Assembly (NCBI GenBank): GCA_020853095.1
Contig: JADYZN010000040.1
Coordinates: forward strand, 1 to 64,000
DNA: 64,000 nucleotides
Source of the DNA: Phycisphaerales bacterium
GTDB lineage: Bacteria > Planctomycetota > Phycisphaerae > Tepidisphaerales > Tepidisphaeraceae
Direction: 5' to 3'
The translations under genes were made by a program, and so were the position numbers. The notes beneath the pieces were generated by a model that was not told the origin of the DNA, did no database searches, and saw nothing but the letters and a program-made list of their open reading frames with translations. Below are positions 51,125 through 61,211 of this stretch, in pieces (position 1 is the stretch's first letter; every line of letters begins with the position of its first letter).

Positions 51125-53224
51125 TTAGCCATTCAGTCCCACCAGCGCCACGGCCTCGACGGCCACATCGGCGCTCACTTCGTTGTATGCCAATACCGCA
51201 ACGTGCGGCAGGCTGGATTCGATCATTCGCCGCACGGCCGAACGCACCTGCGGGCCGCACAGCAACACCGCCGACCGTCCGGTCTGCGTCAATTCCGTCA
51301 CTTTCAACGCGATCTGCCGCACGATCTGCTGGGCCGTCTGCGGGGGCATGGTGTTGGTCTGTCCGCGTTCGGATCGTTCGATGTGCCCATTGATCAGGTC
51401 TTCAAGGGCCGGATCAAGCGTCAAACACCACAGCCGGTCCTGCTCATCGACGTATTGCTTGCAGATCGTGCGTGACAGCGCATTGCGGGCGTATTCGGTC
51501 AGAACGTCCAGATCCTTGGTCCGCGTGGCGAAATCGCCCAGCGTCTCGAGGATCGTTTCCAAATCGCGCACCGGCACGCGCTCGCGGAGCAGGTTCTGCA
51601 TCACCTTCTGCAACTCTCCGGGTTTGATCTGGGTCGGCACCACTTCCTCCACCAGCGCCGGCAGCCGCTGTTTGAGGTTGTCCAGCAGATTTTTGACCTC
51701 CTGGCGCGTCACCAGTTCATACGCATGGGATTTGATCACCTCGGTCAGATGGGTCGCCAGGACGCTGGTGGCCTCCACGACCGTGTAGTTGAGCAATTCG
51801 GCCTGTGCCCGCTGCGGCTCGGTGATCCAATATGCCGGCAGACCGAACGCCGGCTCGGTCGTCTGTTCGGCGCCGGGAATCGGGCCGGAAGTCGCCCCGT
51901 TGTCCATCGCCAGAAATTGTTCGGGATAGGTGACGCCGCGGGCGACGGCCTGACCTTTGATCTTGACGATGTAGTCGTTGGCCGAAAGCTGCATGTTGTC
52001 GCGGATGCGTATCGGCGGCACGATGATGCCCAGGTCCATCGCGACCTGCCGGCGAATCAGGCTGATGCGATCCAGAAGATCGCCCCCTTTGGCCTGATCG
52101 ACCAGCCGCACCAGACCATAGCCGACCTCCAGTTCCATCGTGTCCAGATCGAGCAGTTTTTCGACTTTTTCCGGCTCTTTCTTGGTCGCTTTTTCCACTT
52201 CCTTGGCGCGGGCGGCCACGGTGGCGCGCTGTTCGTTGCGGCTGAGGACGAATGCCAGCCCGCCGCAACAGGCCCCCATGATCAGCAGCGGCAGCTTGGG
52301 CAGCCCCGTCACCATCATCAGCAACAGGAACATCGACGCGACGATCAGGGCGCGGGGCTTGGCCAGAATCTGGCCGAGCATTTCGTCGCCGAGGTCTTTT
52401 TTGCTGCTGGAACGGGTGACGATCAACCCCGCGCCCAGCGAGACGATGAACGCCGGAACCTGGCTGACCAGCCCATCGCCGATGGTCAGTTTGGTATACA
52501 GTTCCAGGCATTTCATCAGCGGCCAGCCATGTTCCACCATGCCGACGTACAGGCCGCCGAGGATGTTCACGAACGTGATGACAATGCCGGCGATCGCATC
52601 CCCCCGCACGAATTTGCTCGCACCATCCATCGCCCCGTAAAAATCGGCTTCCTGGGCGATGTCCTCGCGGCGCTGGCGGGCCTGCGCTTCGGTGATGATG
52701 CCGGCGTTGAGATCGGCATCGATCGCCATCTGCTTGCCGGGCATGGCGTCCAAGGTGAACCGTGCCGCGACTTCGGAGATGCGGCCGCCGCCCTTGGTGA
52801 TGACGACGAACTGGATGATGAAGATGATGATGAAAATGATGACGCCGACTTCCAGCCGGCCGCGCGTCACGAAACTGCTGAAGGCCAGCACGACTTCGCC
52901 GGCCGAATGAATCGCCGTTTCCGGGCTGCCCGACGCGGTCAGGATCAGCCGGGTGGTCGCGACGTTCAACACCAGCCGAAAGAGCGTCACCGCGAGCAGC
53001 AACGATGGCAATACCGCGAATTCCAGAGGGCTTTTGACGTAAATCGTCGTCACCAGCACGATGACGGAGATCGTGATGTTCAACACCAGCAGCAGGTCCA
53101 GAATCCCCGTCGGCAACGGAACCAGGATGACCATCAGCAGCGACACCACCGCCAATGGAAAGATCATCCCGCGGTTGTCGTGCAACCGTTGAAGGATCGG
53201 ATTGGATGCCGCCGCCAAAGCCAT
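51125..53224 (-). CDS. flhA: Flagellar export gate protein FlhA
   Basis: A 699-residue protein: about eight N-terminal membrane helices with the FRLVLNVATTRLIL and RDDI-like family signatures (cytoplasmic FHIPEP loop at AARFTLDAMPGKQMAIDADL), and a cytosolic C-terminal domain of about 350 residues that docks substrate-chaperone complexes. It is the proton-driven gate of the type III export machinery. The upstream flhB ends 1 base before the start. Confidence 0.95.
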   Translation of the reverse strand: MALAAASNPILQRLHDNRGMIFPLAVVSLLMVILVPLPTGILDLLLVLNITISVIVLVTTIYVKSPLEFAVLPSLLLAVTLFRLVLNVATTRLILTASGSPETAIHSAGEVVLAFSSFVTRGRLEVGVIIFIIIFIIQFVVITKGGGRISEVAARFTLDAMPGKQMAIDADLNAGIITEAQARQRREDIAQEADFYGAMDGASKFVRGDAIAGIVITFVNILGGLYVGMVEHGWPLMKCLELYTKLTIGDGLVSQVPAFIVSLGAGLIVTRSSSKKDLGDEMLGQILAKPRALIVASMFLLLMMVTGLPKLPLLIMGACCGGLAFVLSRNEQRATVAARAKEVEKATKKEPEKVEKLLDLDTMELEVGYGLVRLVDQAKGGDLLDRISLIRRQVAMDLGIIVPPIRIRDNMQLSANDYIVKIKGQAVARGVTYPEQFLAMDNGATSGPIPGAEQTTEPAFGLPAYWITEPQRAQAELLNYTVVEATSVLATHLTEVIKSHAYELVTRQEVKNLLDNLKQRLPALVEEVVPTQIKPGELQKVMQNLLRERVPVRDLETILETLGDFATRTKDLDVLTEYARNALSRTICKQYVDEQDRLWCLTLDPALEDLINGHIERSERGQTNTMPPQTAQQIVRQIALKVTELTQTGRSAVLLCGPQVRSAVRRMIESSLPHVAVLAYNEVSADVAVEAVALVGLNG

Positions 53225-53225
53225 G

Positions 53226-54308
53226 TTACGCCACCTGCTCCTGCCGGATCTTTCCGGTCAACTCGTACACGTACGCCAGAATTTCCGCGACGGCCGAATA
53301 AAACTGTTCGGGAATCTCCTGTCCGACCTCCACCAGCCGGTACAACGCCCGCGCCAGAGGCTTGCGTTCCAGGATCGGGATTCCGTTTTCGATGGCGATC
53401 TGACGAATCTGCGCCGCCATGTATCCCTGTCCCTTGGCGACGACCTTGGGCGCGTGCATGGAACCGGAATCGTATTTCAACGCCACCGCGAACTCGGTCG
53501 GATTGGTGACGATGACATCCGCCGTCGGCACATCCTTGCGCAACCGGTTTTTCATCATCTGCTGGGCGACCGATCGCCGGCGCTGTTTCATCTGCGGGTC
53601 CCCCTCCATCCGCTTCATCTCCTCCTTGACCTCCTGCTTGGTCATTTTCAACTGTTTTTCCGTGCGATATCGCTGAAAGATGTAATCCACGATCGCCAGC
53701 ACCAGCAGCAGCACGCCGATCCGCATTGAGATCGAATAGACGATCTGCGAACCCAGTGAAAATATCTGCAAAAACGACAACTGCTGGACCATCACGATCT
53801 CATCCAGCCGGCCATGCACCGCCGAATAGGCCGCCAACCCGACCAGCGACAGCTTCAGAGCGTTCATCAGCAGTGAAAACGCGCCCTTGCCCTGTCCCAG
53901 CAGTTTTCCAATTCCCTTGAATGGATTGAGCGCCGCCACATTGGGCTGCAATCGTTTGGTGTTGAAATTAAATCCCACCTGCACCACGTTCACCACCACC
54001 GCGATCAACAGCAACCCCGCGAACACCGGCAGCAGCGCCAGCGCCACCGACACCACCAGCCGCAACACCCCTTCGGCAACGCCCACCGGTGACAATTCGC
54101 CCAACGATGCCGGACTGAGCATCTGGGCCACCGCATCCCGCAAGGCCCTCATCAATTCAAGCCCGTACCAGTTCAACAAAACCATCATCCCCAGCAGGAT
54201 CGCCGCCGCCGTCAGGTCGGCGCTGTGGGGGATGTTCCCCTGTTCGCGCGCCTCCTGTCGCCGCCGGGGCGTGGGTGCTTCGGTTTTGTCGCCCATGTCT
54301 TCGGCCAT
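53226..54308 (-). CDS. flhB: Flagellar export switch protein FlhB
   Basis: A 360-residue membrane protein. N-terminal DKTEAPTPRRRQEAREQGN, four membrane helices, and the self-cleaving NPTE motif at residues 269-272, the same number as in E. coli. Cleavage switches export from rod/hook to filament proteins. It abuts flhA (1 base apart) and follows fliR by 6 bases. Confidence 0.94.
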   Translation of the reverse strand: MAEDMGDKTEAPTPRRRQEAREQGNIPHSADLTAAAILLGMMVLLNWYGLELMRALRDAVAQMLSPASLGELSPVGVAEGVLRLVVSVALALLPVFAGLLLIAVVVNVVQVGFNFNTKRLQPNVAALNPFKGIGKLLGQGKGAFSLLMNALKLSLVGLAAYSAVHGRLDEIVMVQQLSFLQIFSLGSQIVYSISMRIGVLLLVLAIVDYIFQRYRTEKQLKMTKQEVKEEMKRMEGDPQMKQRRRSVAQQMMKNRLRKDVPTADVIVTNPTEFAVALKYDSGSMHAPKVVAKGQGYMAAQIRQIAIENGIPILERKPLARALYRLVEVGQEIPEQFYSAVAEILAYVYELTGKIRQEQVA

Positions 54309-54314
54309 AACCGC

Positions 54315-55106
54315 CTATCCCGCATGAACCAGCGAGCCAACCCATCCGTTTCGCACGGACACCATCGAATCGACGATCGCCTGTCGCATCACGTTGCTGG
54401 TCATCACCAGCCCGACGATCATCACCAGCATCCCCACCATCGACCGCACCGTCATGCCGGCCGTCATCACGTTTAACTGTGGAACCGTCTTGCTGATGAA
54501 CCCCAGCGACAAATCCACCACCAGCATCGTCACCAGCATCGGCGCGGCCAATTGGACCGCCAGTTCCGTGCTGGCCTGAAACAATCCCGTCGTCAACGCC
54601 AGCAAATCTCCGCCAACCCCCAGCGACAACAACGGCATCGCTTCAAAACTGTCCCGCACCCCGCGCAACATCGCGTGATGCCCGTTCAACCCCAGAAAAA
54701 TCACCAGCGACATCATGAAATACAGCTCCCCCACCACCGATCCCTGGGCGCCGAACTGCGGATCAAACACCTCGCTGAGGTTGAATCCCATCTGCTGGCC
54801 GATCATCTCCCCCGCCCACTGCACCGCGACGAACACGAAACTCAGCACCATCCCCATCGCCAGCCCAAAGAGCATCTCCCCGCCGATCCCCAGCGCGATC
54901 CCGATCCCGCTGTCCGGCAACCGCGGCACGGCCGGGACCGATCCCAGCATCCCCACCGTCAGCACCAGCGCCAGCATCAGCCGGACCCGCCGGGGGATTT
55001 TCGCGCTGCCGAACAACGGCGCGAACAGCATCATTCCCGCCACGCGGAAGAAGACCAGCGCGAAAGTCGGTGCGAATTGACTGATCTGATCCAACGTCAT
55101 GTTCAA
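54315..55106 (-). CDS. fliR: Flagellar export protein FliR
   Basis: A 263-residue membrane protein with six to seven helices, family blocks FFRVAGMMLFAPLFGSAKIPRR at the start, GEMIGQQMGFNLSEVFDP in the middle (FDP loop) and PQLNVMTAGM near the C-terminus. FliR joins FliP and FliQ in the spiral export channel. Confidence 0.92.
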   Translation of the reverse strand: MNMTLDQISQFAPTFALVFFRVAGMMLFAPLFGSAKIPRRVRLMLALVLTVGMLGSVPAVPRLPDSGIGIALGIGGEMLFGLAMGMVLSFVFVAVQWAGEMIGQQMGFNLSEVFDPQFGAQGSVVGELYFMMSLVIFLGLNGHHAMLRGVRDSFEAMPLLSLGVGGDLLALTTGLFQASTELAVQLAAPMLVTMLVVDLSLGFISKTVPQLNVMTAGMTVRSMVGMLVMIVGLVMTSNVMRQAIVDSMVSVRNGWVGSLVHAG

Positions 55107-55144
55107 CGCCCGAAATGCCCGATGCCCCGATCACGCCCGCCTGC

Positions 55145-55414
55145 CTATGGCAAGCTGCCCGTGGCGAACATCGCCGCGGTGTATTCCAGCAGCCGGTGAC
55201 TGATCCACGGCATGAAAAAAATCGCCGCGGCGACCATCGCCGCGATCTTGGGCAAAAACGTCAACGTCTGTTCCTGGATTTGCGTCACCGCCTGAAACAA
55301 CGAGATGATCACCCCCACCACCAACCCGATGACGAGCATCGGCGCGGAAATCACCAGCGCCAACACCAGCGTGTGGCGCACCAGATCGGTAGCCTGATCG
55401 ATCGTCAGATTCAT
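55145..55414 (-). CDS. fliQ: Flagellar export protein FliQ
   Basis: An 89-residue protein with two long membrane helices (hairpin) and the family block LVVGVIISLFQAVTQIQEQTL with the conserved QEQTL turn. Four copies wrap the FliP5FliR core. The start MNLTIDQATD at 55414 is the conserved one. Confidence 0.93.
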   Translation of the reverse strand: MNLTIDQATDLVRHTLVLALVISAPMLVIGLVVGVIISLFQAVTQIQEQTLTFLPKIAAMVAAAIFFMPWISHRLLEYTAAMFATGSLP

Positions 55415-55538
55415 CGACACACCCTTCCATGAGTGTGGCCGGACCCGCGAAGAAAATCGCCAATCCAAGCCTTGTGTTCCGGACACGCTTCCATGTGTCC
55501 CGCCTGGCGCCTCATCCATGATGCGTCAGGACAATCAC

Positions 55539-56411
55539 TTACGTCATAAAACTACCCATCAAGCTGCCGGTAATCAAGCGCCAGCCATCCACCAGCACGA
55601 ATAACAGCAATTTGAAGGGCAATGAGATCAAAACCGGCGGTAGCATCATCATCCCCATGCTGATCAAAACCGCCGAAATCACCATGTCGATAATCAGAAA
55701 TGGCAGATAAACCTTGAACCCCAGCAGGAACGCCGTCTTCAATTCGCTGAGCATGAACGCCGGGATCAGCGTCATCGTCCCCACCTGCGAAAATTCCTTC
55801 GGTTCGGGTTGATGCGAAAATTCCGTGAACAGCAGCACATCCCCTTCGTTGCCGCTTTTGCGAATCTGGCCTTCCATGAATTCCCGCAGCGGAACCTGCG
55901 CCGTCGCCAGGGCCGTCTTCTGGTCCATCGTTCCGTCCATGTACGGCCGAACCGCTTCGCCGTAGATCCGCTGCCACGTCGGCCCCATCACGATGCAGGT
56001 CATGAACAACGCCAGCCCCATCAGCACCTGGTTGGGCGGCAACTGCTGCGTTCCCAACGCCTGCCGCAACAACGACAGCACGATGATGATCCGCGTAAAG
56101 CTGGTCATCATGATGAGAATCGCCGGCGCCAGCGACAACACGGTCAGCAGGATGATGATCTGCATCGCCGCCGATAGATTTTCTTTTTTGGTCAGATCCG
56201 GAAGCTTCCCCACCCCCGGCAGCAACGGCGTCTCCTGCGAATTGACGCTGGTCGCGGGGGGTTGATTGGACGTCGCGGGCGGATCGACCGCCGGAGTCGT
56301 CTCCTCGGTGGTGTCGCCGGGCAACACCTGAGCCGCCGTCGGCCGCACCATGGCCCACAACGCGGCCACCGCCAGAATGATCGCAATCCATTGCTTCACG
56401 CGAGCCTCCAT
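55539..56411 (-). CDS. fliP: Flagellar export protein FliP
   Basis: A 290-residue protein with a cleavable signal peptide (ILAVAALWAMVRPTAAQ), a Thr/Pro-rich spacer, then four membrane helices with the FliP signatures LLTVLSLAPAILIMMTSFTRI, RQALGTQQLPPNQVL and DMVISAVLISMGMMMLPP. Five copies form the channel core. The gene follows fliO by 12 bases. Confidence 0.94.
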   Translation of the reverse strand: MEARVKQWIAIILAVAALWAMVRPTAAQVLPGDTTEETTPAVDPPATSNQPPATSVNSQETPLLPGVGKLPDLTKKENLSAAMQIIILLTVLSLAPAILIMMTSFTRIIIVLSLLRQALGTQQLPPNQVLMGLALFMTCIVMGPTWQRIYGEAVRPYMDGTMDQKTALATAQVPLREFMEGQIRKSGNEGDVLLFTEFSHQPEPKEFSQVGTMTLIPAFMLSELKTAFLLGFKVYLPFLIIDMVISAVLISMGMMMLPPVLISLPFKLLLFVLVDGWRLITGSLMGSFMT

Positions 56412-56423
56412 GCTCGACGTTTG

Positions 56424-57119
56424 TTACTTGCGAAACTGCCGCGACAAAAGGCGAACCTTATCCATCAGTCCGCTGATCTCCTGCCGCGTGACGCCCATCT
56501 CCTCGGCTTGATCGTCCTGTGCCATCTTCACCGGGGTCGAAGGCATCACATCCACGTCAAATTTCTCCTCCTGACGTCGAAACAAAACCCCGAACGTCTT
56601 GACCACCGAATCGCCCCGCTCCTGACGAACCTGCCCCACCAGCTCGGCCACCTCGGCCGGGTCGGTGATCTCGCAGACCGTATTGATCTGCGTTCCGTTG
56701 TTCGCCAAAACAACGATTCTCCGTCCCACCTGCACCAACATCAGATGTTGCCTGGGCGTCACCAGCGATCGGCCCAAAACCGTGATCGCCTTGGTGGAAC
56801 CCGCGCTTAGGTTCTGGCCAAACAATCGTTTGCCGCCCCATCGCAGAAGCAGAATCAATCCAACCACGACGCCCAACGCCAACATCACCTGGCCAAAATC
56901 AAACATCCCCTCTGAATTGGCCCGCTGGATCGGCTGGCTGGTCGGGGCGGCCGCCTGATTGACCCGGAGCGGTTGATTTTCATGTTTTCCGGGAGGAATC
57001 GCTGCAACTGCCGGCCGTGTGGCCTGCGCCCATCCCGCGGCCTGAAATGACAAGATCATCCACACGCCGGCAAGCCAGAATGCCCATGGACGAAGTTTGC
57101 CGCCGGACTGGGGCTTCAT
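56424..57119 (-). CDS. fliO: Flagellar protein FliO
   Basis: A 231-residue protein. Signal peptide-like start (residues 8-31, ending GWAQ), a disordered Pro/Gln/Ala-rich stretch, a membrane helix at about 78-96 ([17 protein letters not shown]) and the cytosolic FliO core with [23 protein letters not shown]. FliO helps assemble the FliP ring. The tail is longer than usual. The start overlaps the fliN stop as ATGA. Confidence 0.82.
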   Translation of the reverse strand: MKPQSGGKLRPWAFWLAGVWMILSFQAAGWAQATRPAVAAIPPGKHENQPLRVNQAAAPTSQPIQRANSEGMFDFGQVMLALGVVVGLILLLRWGGKRLFGQNLSAGSTKAITVLGRSLVTPRQHLMLVQVGRRIVVLANNGTQINTVCEITDPAEVAELVGQVRQERGDSVVKTFGVLFRRQEEKFDVDVMPSTPVKMAQDDQAEEMGVTRQEISGLMDKVRLLSRQFRK

Positions 57120-57694
57120 GTCCCCTCTTCCTTGATCCCAGCCACAATCTCGTTGATCCGGACGCAAAAATTATCGTTTAAAACCAGCACCTCGCCGCGT
57201 GCCACCAGCCGATCATTGACAAAGACATCCACCGGATCGCCGGCCAGCTTGTCCAGCTCCACCACGGACCCTTCGGCCAGTTTCAAAACATCCTCGACCA
57301 ACATTCGAGACCGGCCCAGTTCAATCTTGACGTTCAAATCCACATCCCGCAGCAGATCGATGCTGGAGACCTGGGCATCCTGAATCACCTGGTTGAAATT
57401 GGGAAGCTGAATCCCATCCGCTTCGTGAGAGGTGTCGGCCGTCGGCGCGGCGGCAAAACCGCCGGGCAGCCCATCCATTATGCCGCCGGCCGCATCACCG
57501 GCAACGGCGCCGGGGTCTTCAAAACTGGCCTGCTTGAGCAGTTCGTCAATGGAAGCCTGATCAATCGACGCCGCCGCCTCGGCAACCGCATCGAGAGCGG
57601 ACTCAACGGACTCGGCCGAAGCCTCCGCCGACGGCGCGGCTTCAAGTTGATCCGCGTTTTCGTTCCCCGAGACAGGAGGCTGTTGTTCAGCCAT
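57116..57694 (-). CDS. fliN: Flagellar motor switch protein FliN (long form)
   Basis: A 192-residue protein. Only the C-terminal 80 residues are the FliN/SpoA domain ([56 protein letters not shown]). The first 110 residues are acidic, Ala/Glu/Ser-rich and include helices [14 protein letters not shown] like those in long FliN or FliN/Y proteins. fliM is not found upstream. The stop overlaps the fliO start. Confidence 0.9.
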   Translation of the reverse strand: MAEQQPPVSGNENADQLEAAPSAEASAESVESALDAVAEAAASIDQASIDELLKQASFEDPGAVAGDAAGGIMDGLPGGFAAAPTADTSHEADGIQLPNFNQVIQDAQVSSIDLLRDVDLNVKIELGRSRMLVEDVLKLAEGSVVELDKLAGDPVDVFVNDRLVARGEVLVLNDNFCVRINEIVAGIKEEGT

Positions 57695-57776
57695 ATGGCA
57701 CCATCCTTGGCTGGTCCCGACGGCATCCATGCCGCGTTTGTATTCTCGCGCTTCCGAGGTGTGCGGACAATTCCGC

Positions 57777-58385
57777 CTAAAAATCCACCCGGAAAGGCGT
57801 ACATCGCGGAATCAGCACTTCGTCGATCATCCCTTCTCCGATGATCTCATCAAGCTGATATTTGACCTGCCGCCGCAATGTTTCAAGACCCGGTTCACTG
57901 CCACCGCCCAGCTTTTCCGGATCACTGACCGCTATGATCGTACGAATGCGATCTTTAATCAAGGCCTCGCGGTCCTTAATCATTTCTTTTAGTTTGTCAG
58001 CAAACTCACCTTTTGTCACGACAAAAATACTGACATCGTACAAAAATAATCGCCCGGTCTGCCGATTGGGGGTCTTAAAGTCGATCACGTTGATCTCGAC
58101 GGTCTTGCGTTTATCGACCGCTCCGTGACCTTCCCCTTCGCCACCCTCGCCATGCGCCCCTTCGCCTCCTTCGGTGGTGGTCAATTCCGCGCCCTGGACC
58201 GGATGAGACCCGCCGCCGATGAATTTAATGCCCGCGAAAAGGACCACCGCCTCGATGATCATGACCCCGCCGAGCAAAACCGGGGTTTTGCTCATCAGGC
58301 CGCCCCCCTTGGCTTGATCCGTCTTCTCCGATGAAGCGGCCGCTGGGGCCGGTGCTTCCGCCTTCTTGTCCTGTTTATCCGACAT
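57777..58385 (-). CDS. fliL: Flagellar basal body-associated protein FliL
   Basis: A 202-residue protein with an Ala/Lys-rich N-terminus, one membrane helix (about 32-52), a spacer of Gly/Glu/His residues ([17 protein letters not shown]), and a periplasmic stomatin-like domain that encircles the stator ([31 protein letters not shown]). The Gly/His spacer is unusual. It normally sits next to fliM; here fliN follows directly after 82 bases. Confidence 0.87.
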   Translation of the reverse strand: MSDKQDKKAEAPAPAAASSEKTDQAKGGGLMSKTPVLLGGVMIIEAVVLFAGIKFIGGGSHPVQGAELTTTEGGEGAHGEGGEGEGHGAVDKRKTVEINVIDFKTPNRQTGRLFLYDVSIFVVTKGEFADKLKEMIKDREALIKDRIRTIIAVSDPEKLGGGSEPGLETLRRQVKYQLDEIIGEGMIDEVLIPRCTPFRVDF

Positions 58386-58513
58386 GGGCCGTTCCTCTCT
58401 ATCGTCCAATAAACGGGCGCATGTCGGCGCCCGCCATTTGCACTATCGGCAAAGACGACCGGCCCCTTGGGCGATGTTCGCCCGAATCAGGGAATATTCA
58501 GATGTGTCCGCGA

Positions 58514-58708
58514 TCAGTCGGTGATCGGCCTGCGAATCAGCCGGGCGTATTCAATGGCTTTTCTCATCACCTCGGCCAGAGATTCCCGGACCATCAGCTT
58601 TTCGCCCGTGTCCGAGCAGATGATGGTGTCGGGGGTCTGTTCGACGTATCGGATTTTCTCGGCGTTCATCACGAACGCCTCGCCATTGAGACGGGTCAAT
58701 TGAATCAT
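58514..58708 (-). CDS. flbD: Flagellar FlbD family protein
   Basis: A 64-residue protein of the FlbD family (MIQLTRLNGEAFVMNAEKI, VEQTPDTIICSDTGEKLMVRES), a small conserved protein between flgE and motA/fliL in many flagellar operons, without known activity. It lies after a strong terminator following flgE and thus starts a new transcript. Confidence 0.88.
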   Translation of the reverse strand: MIQLTRLNGEAFVMNAEKIRYVEQTPDTIICSDTGEKLMVRESLAEVMRKAIEYARLIRRPITD

Positions 58709-58756
58709 ACGGCCTCCGCGGTTGGGATTTTCACCGGCTCCGCCGGCGTCTTGAGA

Positions 58757-58801
58757 GTAAAAATGCCCCCGCGACAGCAGAATAAACACCTGCCGCGAGG
58801 G
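58757..58801 (-). terminator. Rho-independent terminator between flgE and flbD
   Basis: 12-bp stem (minus strand CCCTCGCGGCAG from 58801 to 58790, CTGTCGCGGGGG from 58777 to 58766, two G-U pairs), 12-base loop, followed by TTTTT at 58763-58759. Confidence 0.8.
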
Positions 58802-58832
58802 CTAAATTCGCGCGGCTCCAGGCCGCTCCACG

Positions 58833-60518
58833 TCATCGCGATGAGTTCAGCAGCTCGGTCAAAAGCTGGTCACTGGTCGAGATCACCCGGCTGGAAGCCG
58901 TGAATCCCGTGGACGCGATGATCAAATTGATGAACTCCTTGGACAAATCAACGTTGCTCAATTCCAGCGCGCCCGAGCGGATCGACCCCGCCCCCAGCGA
59001 CAACGGCGCGCTGACGATCGGCACGCCGCTGTTGGCGCCCGCCGTGTACATGTTGCCACCCAGATCGACCAGCCCAAGCTGGTTGTTGAACGTCGCCATG
59101 GCGACCTGTCCGAGGTTTCGAGTCAACCCATTGCTGAACGATCCGGTGATCATTCCATTGGCGCCGATGGAAAAATTATTGAGCGTGCCGATGGCCGAAC
59201 CATCCTGCTCGGTCATGACCAGTTCCGAATTGCGGCTGGTCAGCGAGGTCATTTCATCAAAATCCAACCGCATGGCCAGCGGGGTCTTGGCCCCGGTCCC
59301 CTGACGGTCGATGCTGATGGTTGAGCCGGTGCTGGACAACAGCTTGCCGTCGTTGTCGAACGTCAGCGTGCCGGTCCCCAGGCCGATCGTGCCACCCTGG
59401 TTGTCGCCCGATGAGGCGTAAAATCGCCAGGTGTTGCCGGTGTCCGCTTTGGATTCCAGCACCGAAGTCACTGAAACCGTGATGGGCGTGCCCAGTGAAT
59501 CATACGCGACGAAGCTGGTCTGAACGCTTTCGCCGGTCGGGTTGCTGGTGGGGGCATCGGTAAACGTGAACGGGGTGACGCCCGATGAATTGGTCAGCGC
59601 CGCGCCGGCCAGCGACAGGCTGTTTTCCGCGCCCAGGTTGCCGGTGACATCCAGCGTGACATCCGCTCCCGTGGTCGTCAGCGTCACTCCCGGCGTGGGC
59701 GTGGCGGCGACGCCGGTCTCGATGCCCAATCCATCCTGTAAAAACGTCTGCAAATCCCCCAGCGTGCTGGTTGCGGTGACGGTATAAGTGCTGGAAGGCA
59801 GGTCGCGGCCACCCTTTTTCCCCTGCAACGTCAGCACATCGCCGGCCGTGAATTTCGCAACCGCGTTGTTGGATGAATCGGCGATGTTGGTCAGCAGCGT
59901 CGTGGCGTCAGGCGCCGCCAATCCACCCACCGTGGTCAACGATTGGCTGTTCAAGACGCTCGCACCCGATGCCACCGCCCCATCGGCGTTCAGATTCCCT
60001 TCAAGCTTGACGTTTTCCGTCGCCTGAGCCGCCGTCATCGCGCCAATCGGAATGTTGATGTTCTGAAGCTGGCCGGGAATGATGTTAAAGTCCGAATCGA
60101 CCCCGAACCCCTGAAGAAAATCTCCACTGGTGTTGACGATCTGGTTGGAGCTGTTGAGCTGAAACGACCCATCGCGGGTGTATTTCTGCGTACTGCTTTT
60201 GACGACGAAAAATCCCTCACCATCAATCGCCAGGTCGGTCGATTTGCCGGTCGGTTCGATGGAACCGGGAGAAAAATCCTTTTCGATCGCCGCCACGGTC
60301 GCCCCCAGGCCCCGCTGGCTGGGATTGGTCCCGCCAAATTCGCCATCCGGCGGCGAACCACCCGCATCCGTGACGTAAAACTGCGGCCGAAACAACGCCC
60401 TTGAACTCTTGAAACCGACCGTGTTGACGTTGGCAATGTTGTTGCCCACGACGTTCAATCGCGTCTGGTTGACATCCAGCCCCGAAAGGCCCGTGAATAG
60501 CGTGCTGGTGAGTGCCAT
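58833..60518 (-). CDS. flgE: Flagellar hook protein FlgE
   Basis: A 561-residue hook protein. N-terminal rod/hook motif TLFTGLSGLDVNQTRLNVVG with NNIANVNTVGFKSSRA, then FVVKSS...YTRDGSF, variable Gly/Thr-rich outer domains in the middle (residues 180-430), and the C-terminal coiled-coil-forming helix (LSNVDLSKEFINLIIASTGF, ASSRVISTSDQLLTELLN). It polymerises into the hook under the cap FlgD, whose gene precedes it. Start at MALTSTLF (60518). Confidence 0.92.
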   Translation of the reverse strand: MALTSTLFTGLSGLDVNQTRLNVVGNNIANVNTVGFKSSRALFRPQFYVTDAGGSPPDGEFGGTNPSQRGLGATVAAIEKDFSPGSIEPTGKSTDLAIDGEGFFVVKSSTQKYTRDGSFQLNSSNQIVNTSGDFLQGFGVDSDFNIIPGQLQNINIPIGAMTAAQATENVKLEGNLNADGAVASGASVLNSQSLTTVGGLAAPDATTLLTNIADSSNNAVAKFTAGDVLTLQGKKGGRDLPSSTYTVTATSTLGDLQTFLQDGLGIETGVAATPTPGVTLTTTGADVTLDVTGNLGAENSLSLAGAALTNSSGVTPFTFTDAPTSNPTGESVQTSFVAYDSLGTPITVSVTSVLESKADTGNTWRFYASSGDNQGGTIGLGTGTLTFDNDGKLLSSTGSTISIDRQGTGAKTPLAMRLDFDEMTSLTSRNSELVMTEQDGSAIGTLNNFSIGANGMITGSFSNGLTRNLGQVAMATFNNQLGLVDLGGNMYTAGANSGVPIVSAPLSLGAGSIRSGALELSNVDLSKEFINLIIASTGFTASSRVISTSDQLLTELLNSSR

Positions 60519-60635
60519 ATCAAATTCCGCCGGCCGACCGTCCACCGCGTCGCCGGCTCCGCCGTCGCTGCGATCACCTGTTGTTCCAAGGCGACCATCC
60601 CGCGCCCTGACTTCCCATGCCGATCTATCGCACTC

Positions 60636-61061
60636 CTATGCCGCGATCTGGCTCGGACCCGGAGCGGCTGCGATGTTCGTCACGTTGTTGAGCGGCAATT
60701 CCTTGCCACTGTCCAATTCCAGAAACACGCCATCCTTCGTCACCCTCACCGAACTGACCAGCCCGCTGATCGACTCCTGGTTGTCGTTCGCCCCTTCCAC
60801 CATCTTGCCGATCAAATTGCCCGCCGACCCGATCTGATTCTGCAAGACCAGACCCTTGAGGCTCTCCTGCAACGACGTCGCGGACTGAAGCTGTCCGATC
60901 TGGCTCATCTGCGCAAGCAACTCCTGGTTCTTTGCCGGCTCCATCGGATCCTGATTCTGCAACTGGGTGATCATCATCTTGATGAAATCCTCGGTCTTCA
61001 GTTGCATCTTGTTGCTCTTCAACTGAGTCGGGGCCGTCGAGCTTTGCGGTTGCACTTGCAT
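60636..61061 (-). CDS. flgD: Flagellar hook capping protein FlgD
   Basis: A 141-residue short FlgD with the N-terminal assembly region (KTEDFIKMMITQLQNQDPME, LAQMSQIGQLQSATSLQESL) and one short beta-rich part; the Fn3/tudor domains of long FlgD are missing. I start at the ATG at 61061 (MQVQPQSS); a TTG at 61079 would add six residues. It is the first gene of the flagellar run, followed by flgE. Confidence 0.85.
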   Translation of the reverse strand: MQVQPQSSTAPTQLKSNKMQLKTEDFIKMMITQLQNQDPMEPAKNQELLAQMSQIGQLQSATSLQESLKGLVLQNQIGSAGNLIGKMVEGANDNQESISGLVSSVRVTKDGVFLELDSGKELPLNNVTNIAAAPGPSQIAA

Positions 61062-61211
61062 GTCATTTCGTTTCGGCAAGCATTTGCCCCATCAATCAAT
61101 AATCCGACCGGGTAAAATGCGCCCGCGCGAATCATGCGCCTCGAAGCGCCGATTCGGCGCGATTTTGGCCTCTGAACGCCACAGGGTATAAGAGAGTTTC
61201 ATGGAGGTCCT

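Noticed and set aside
51725-53509. Open frame of 594 codons opposite flhA and flhB
   Set aside because: Shadow frame; flhA and flhB are complete and conserved on the other strand.
61062-61090. Possible sigma-54 promoter before flgD (TGGGGC ... TTGCC)
   Set aside because: The -24 element matches only partly and the implied start is almost at the gene start; not strong enough to list.
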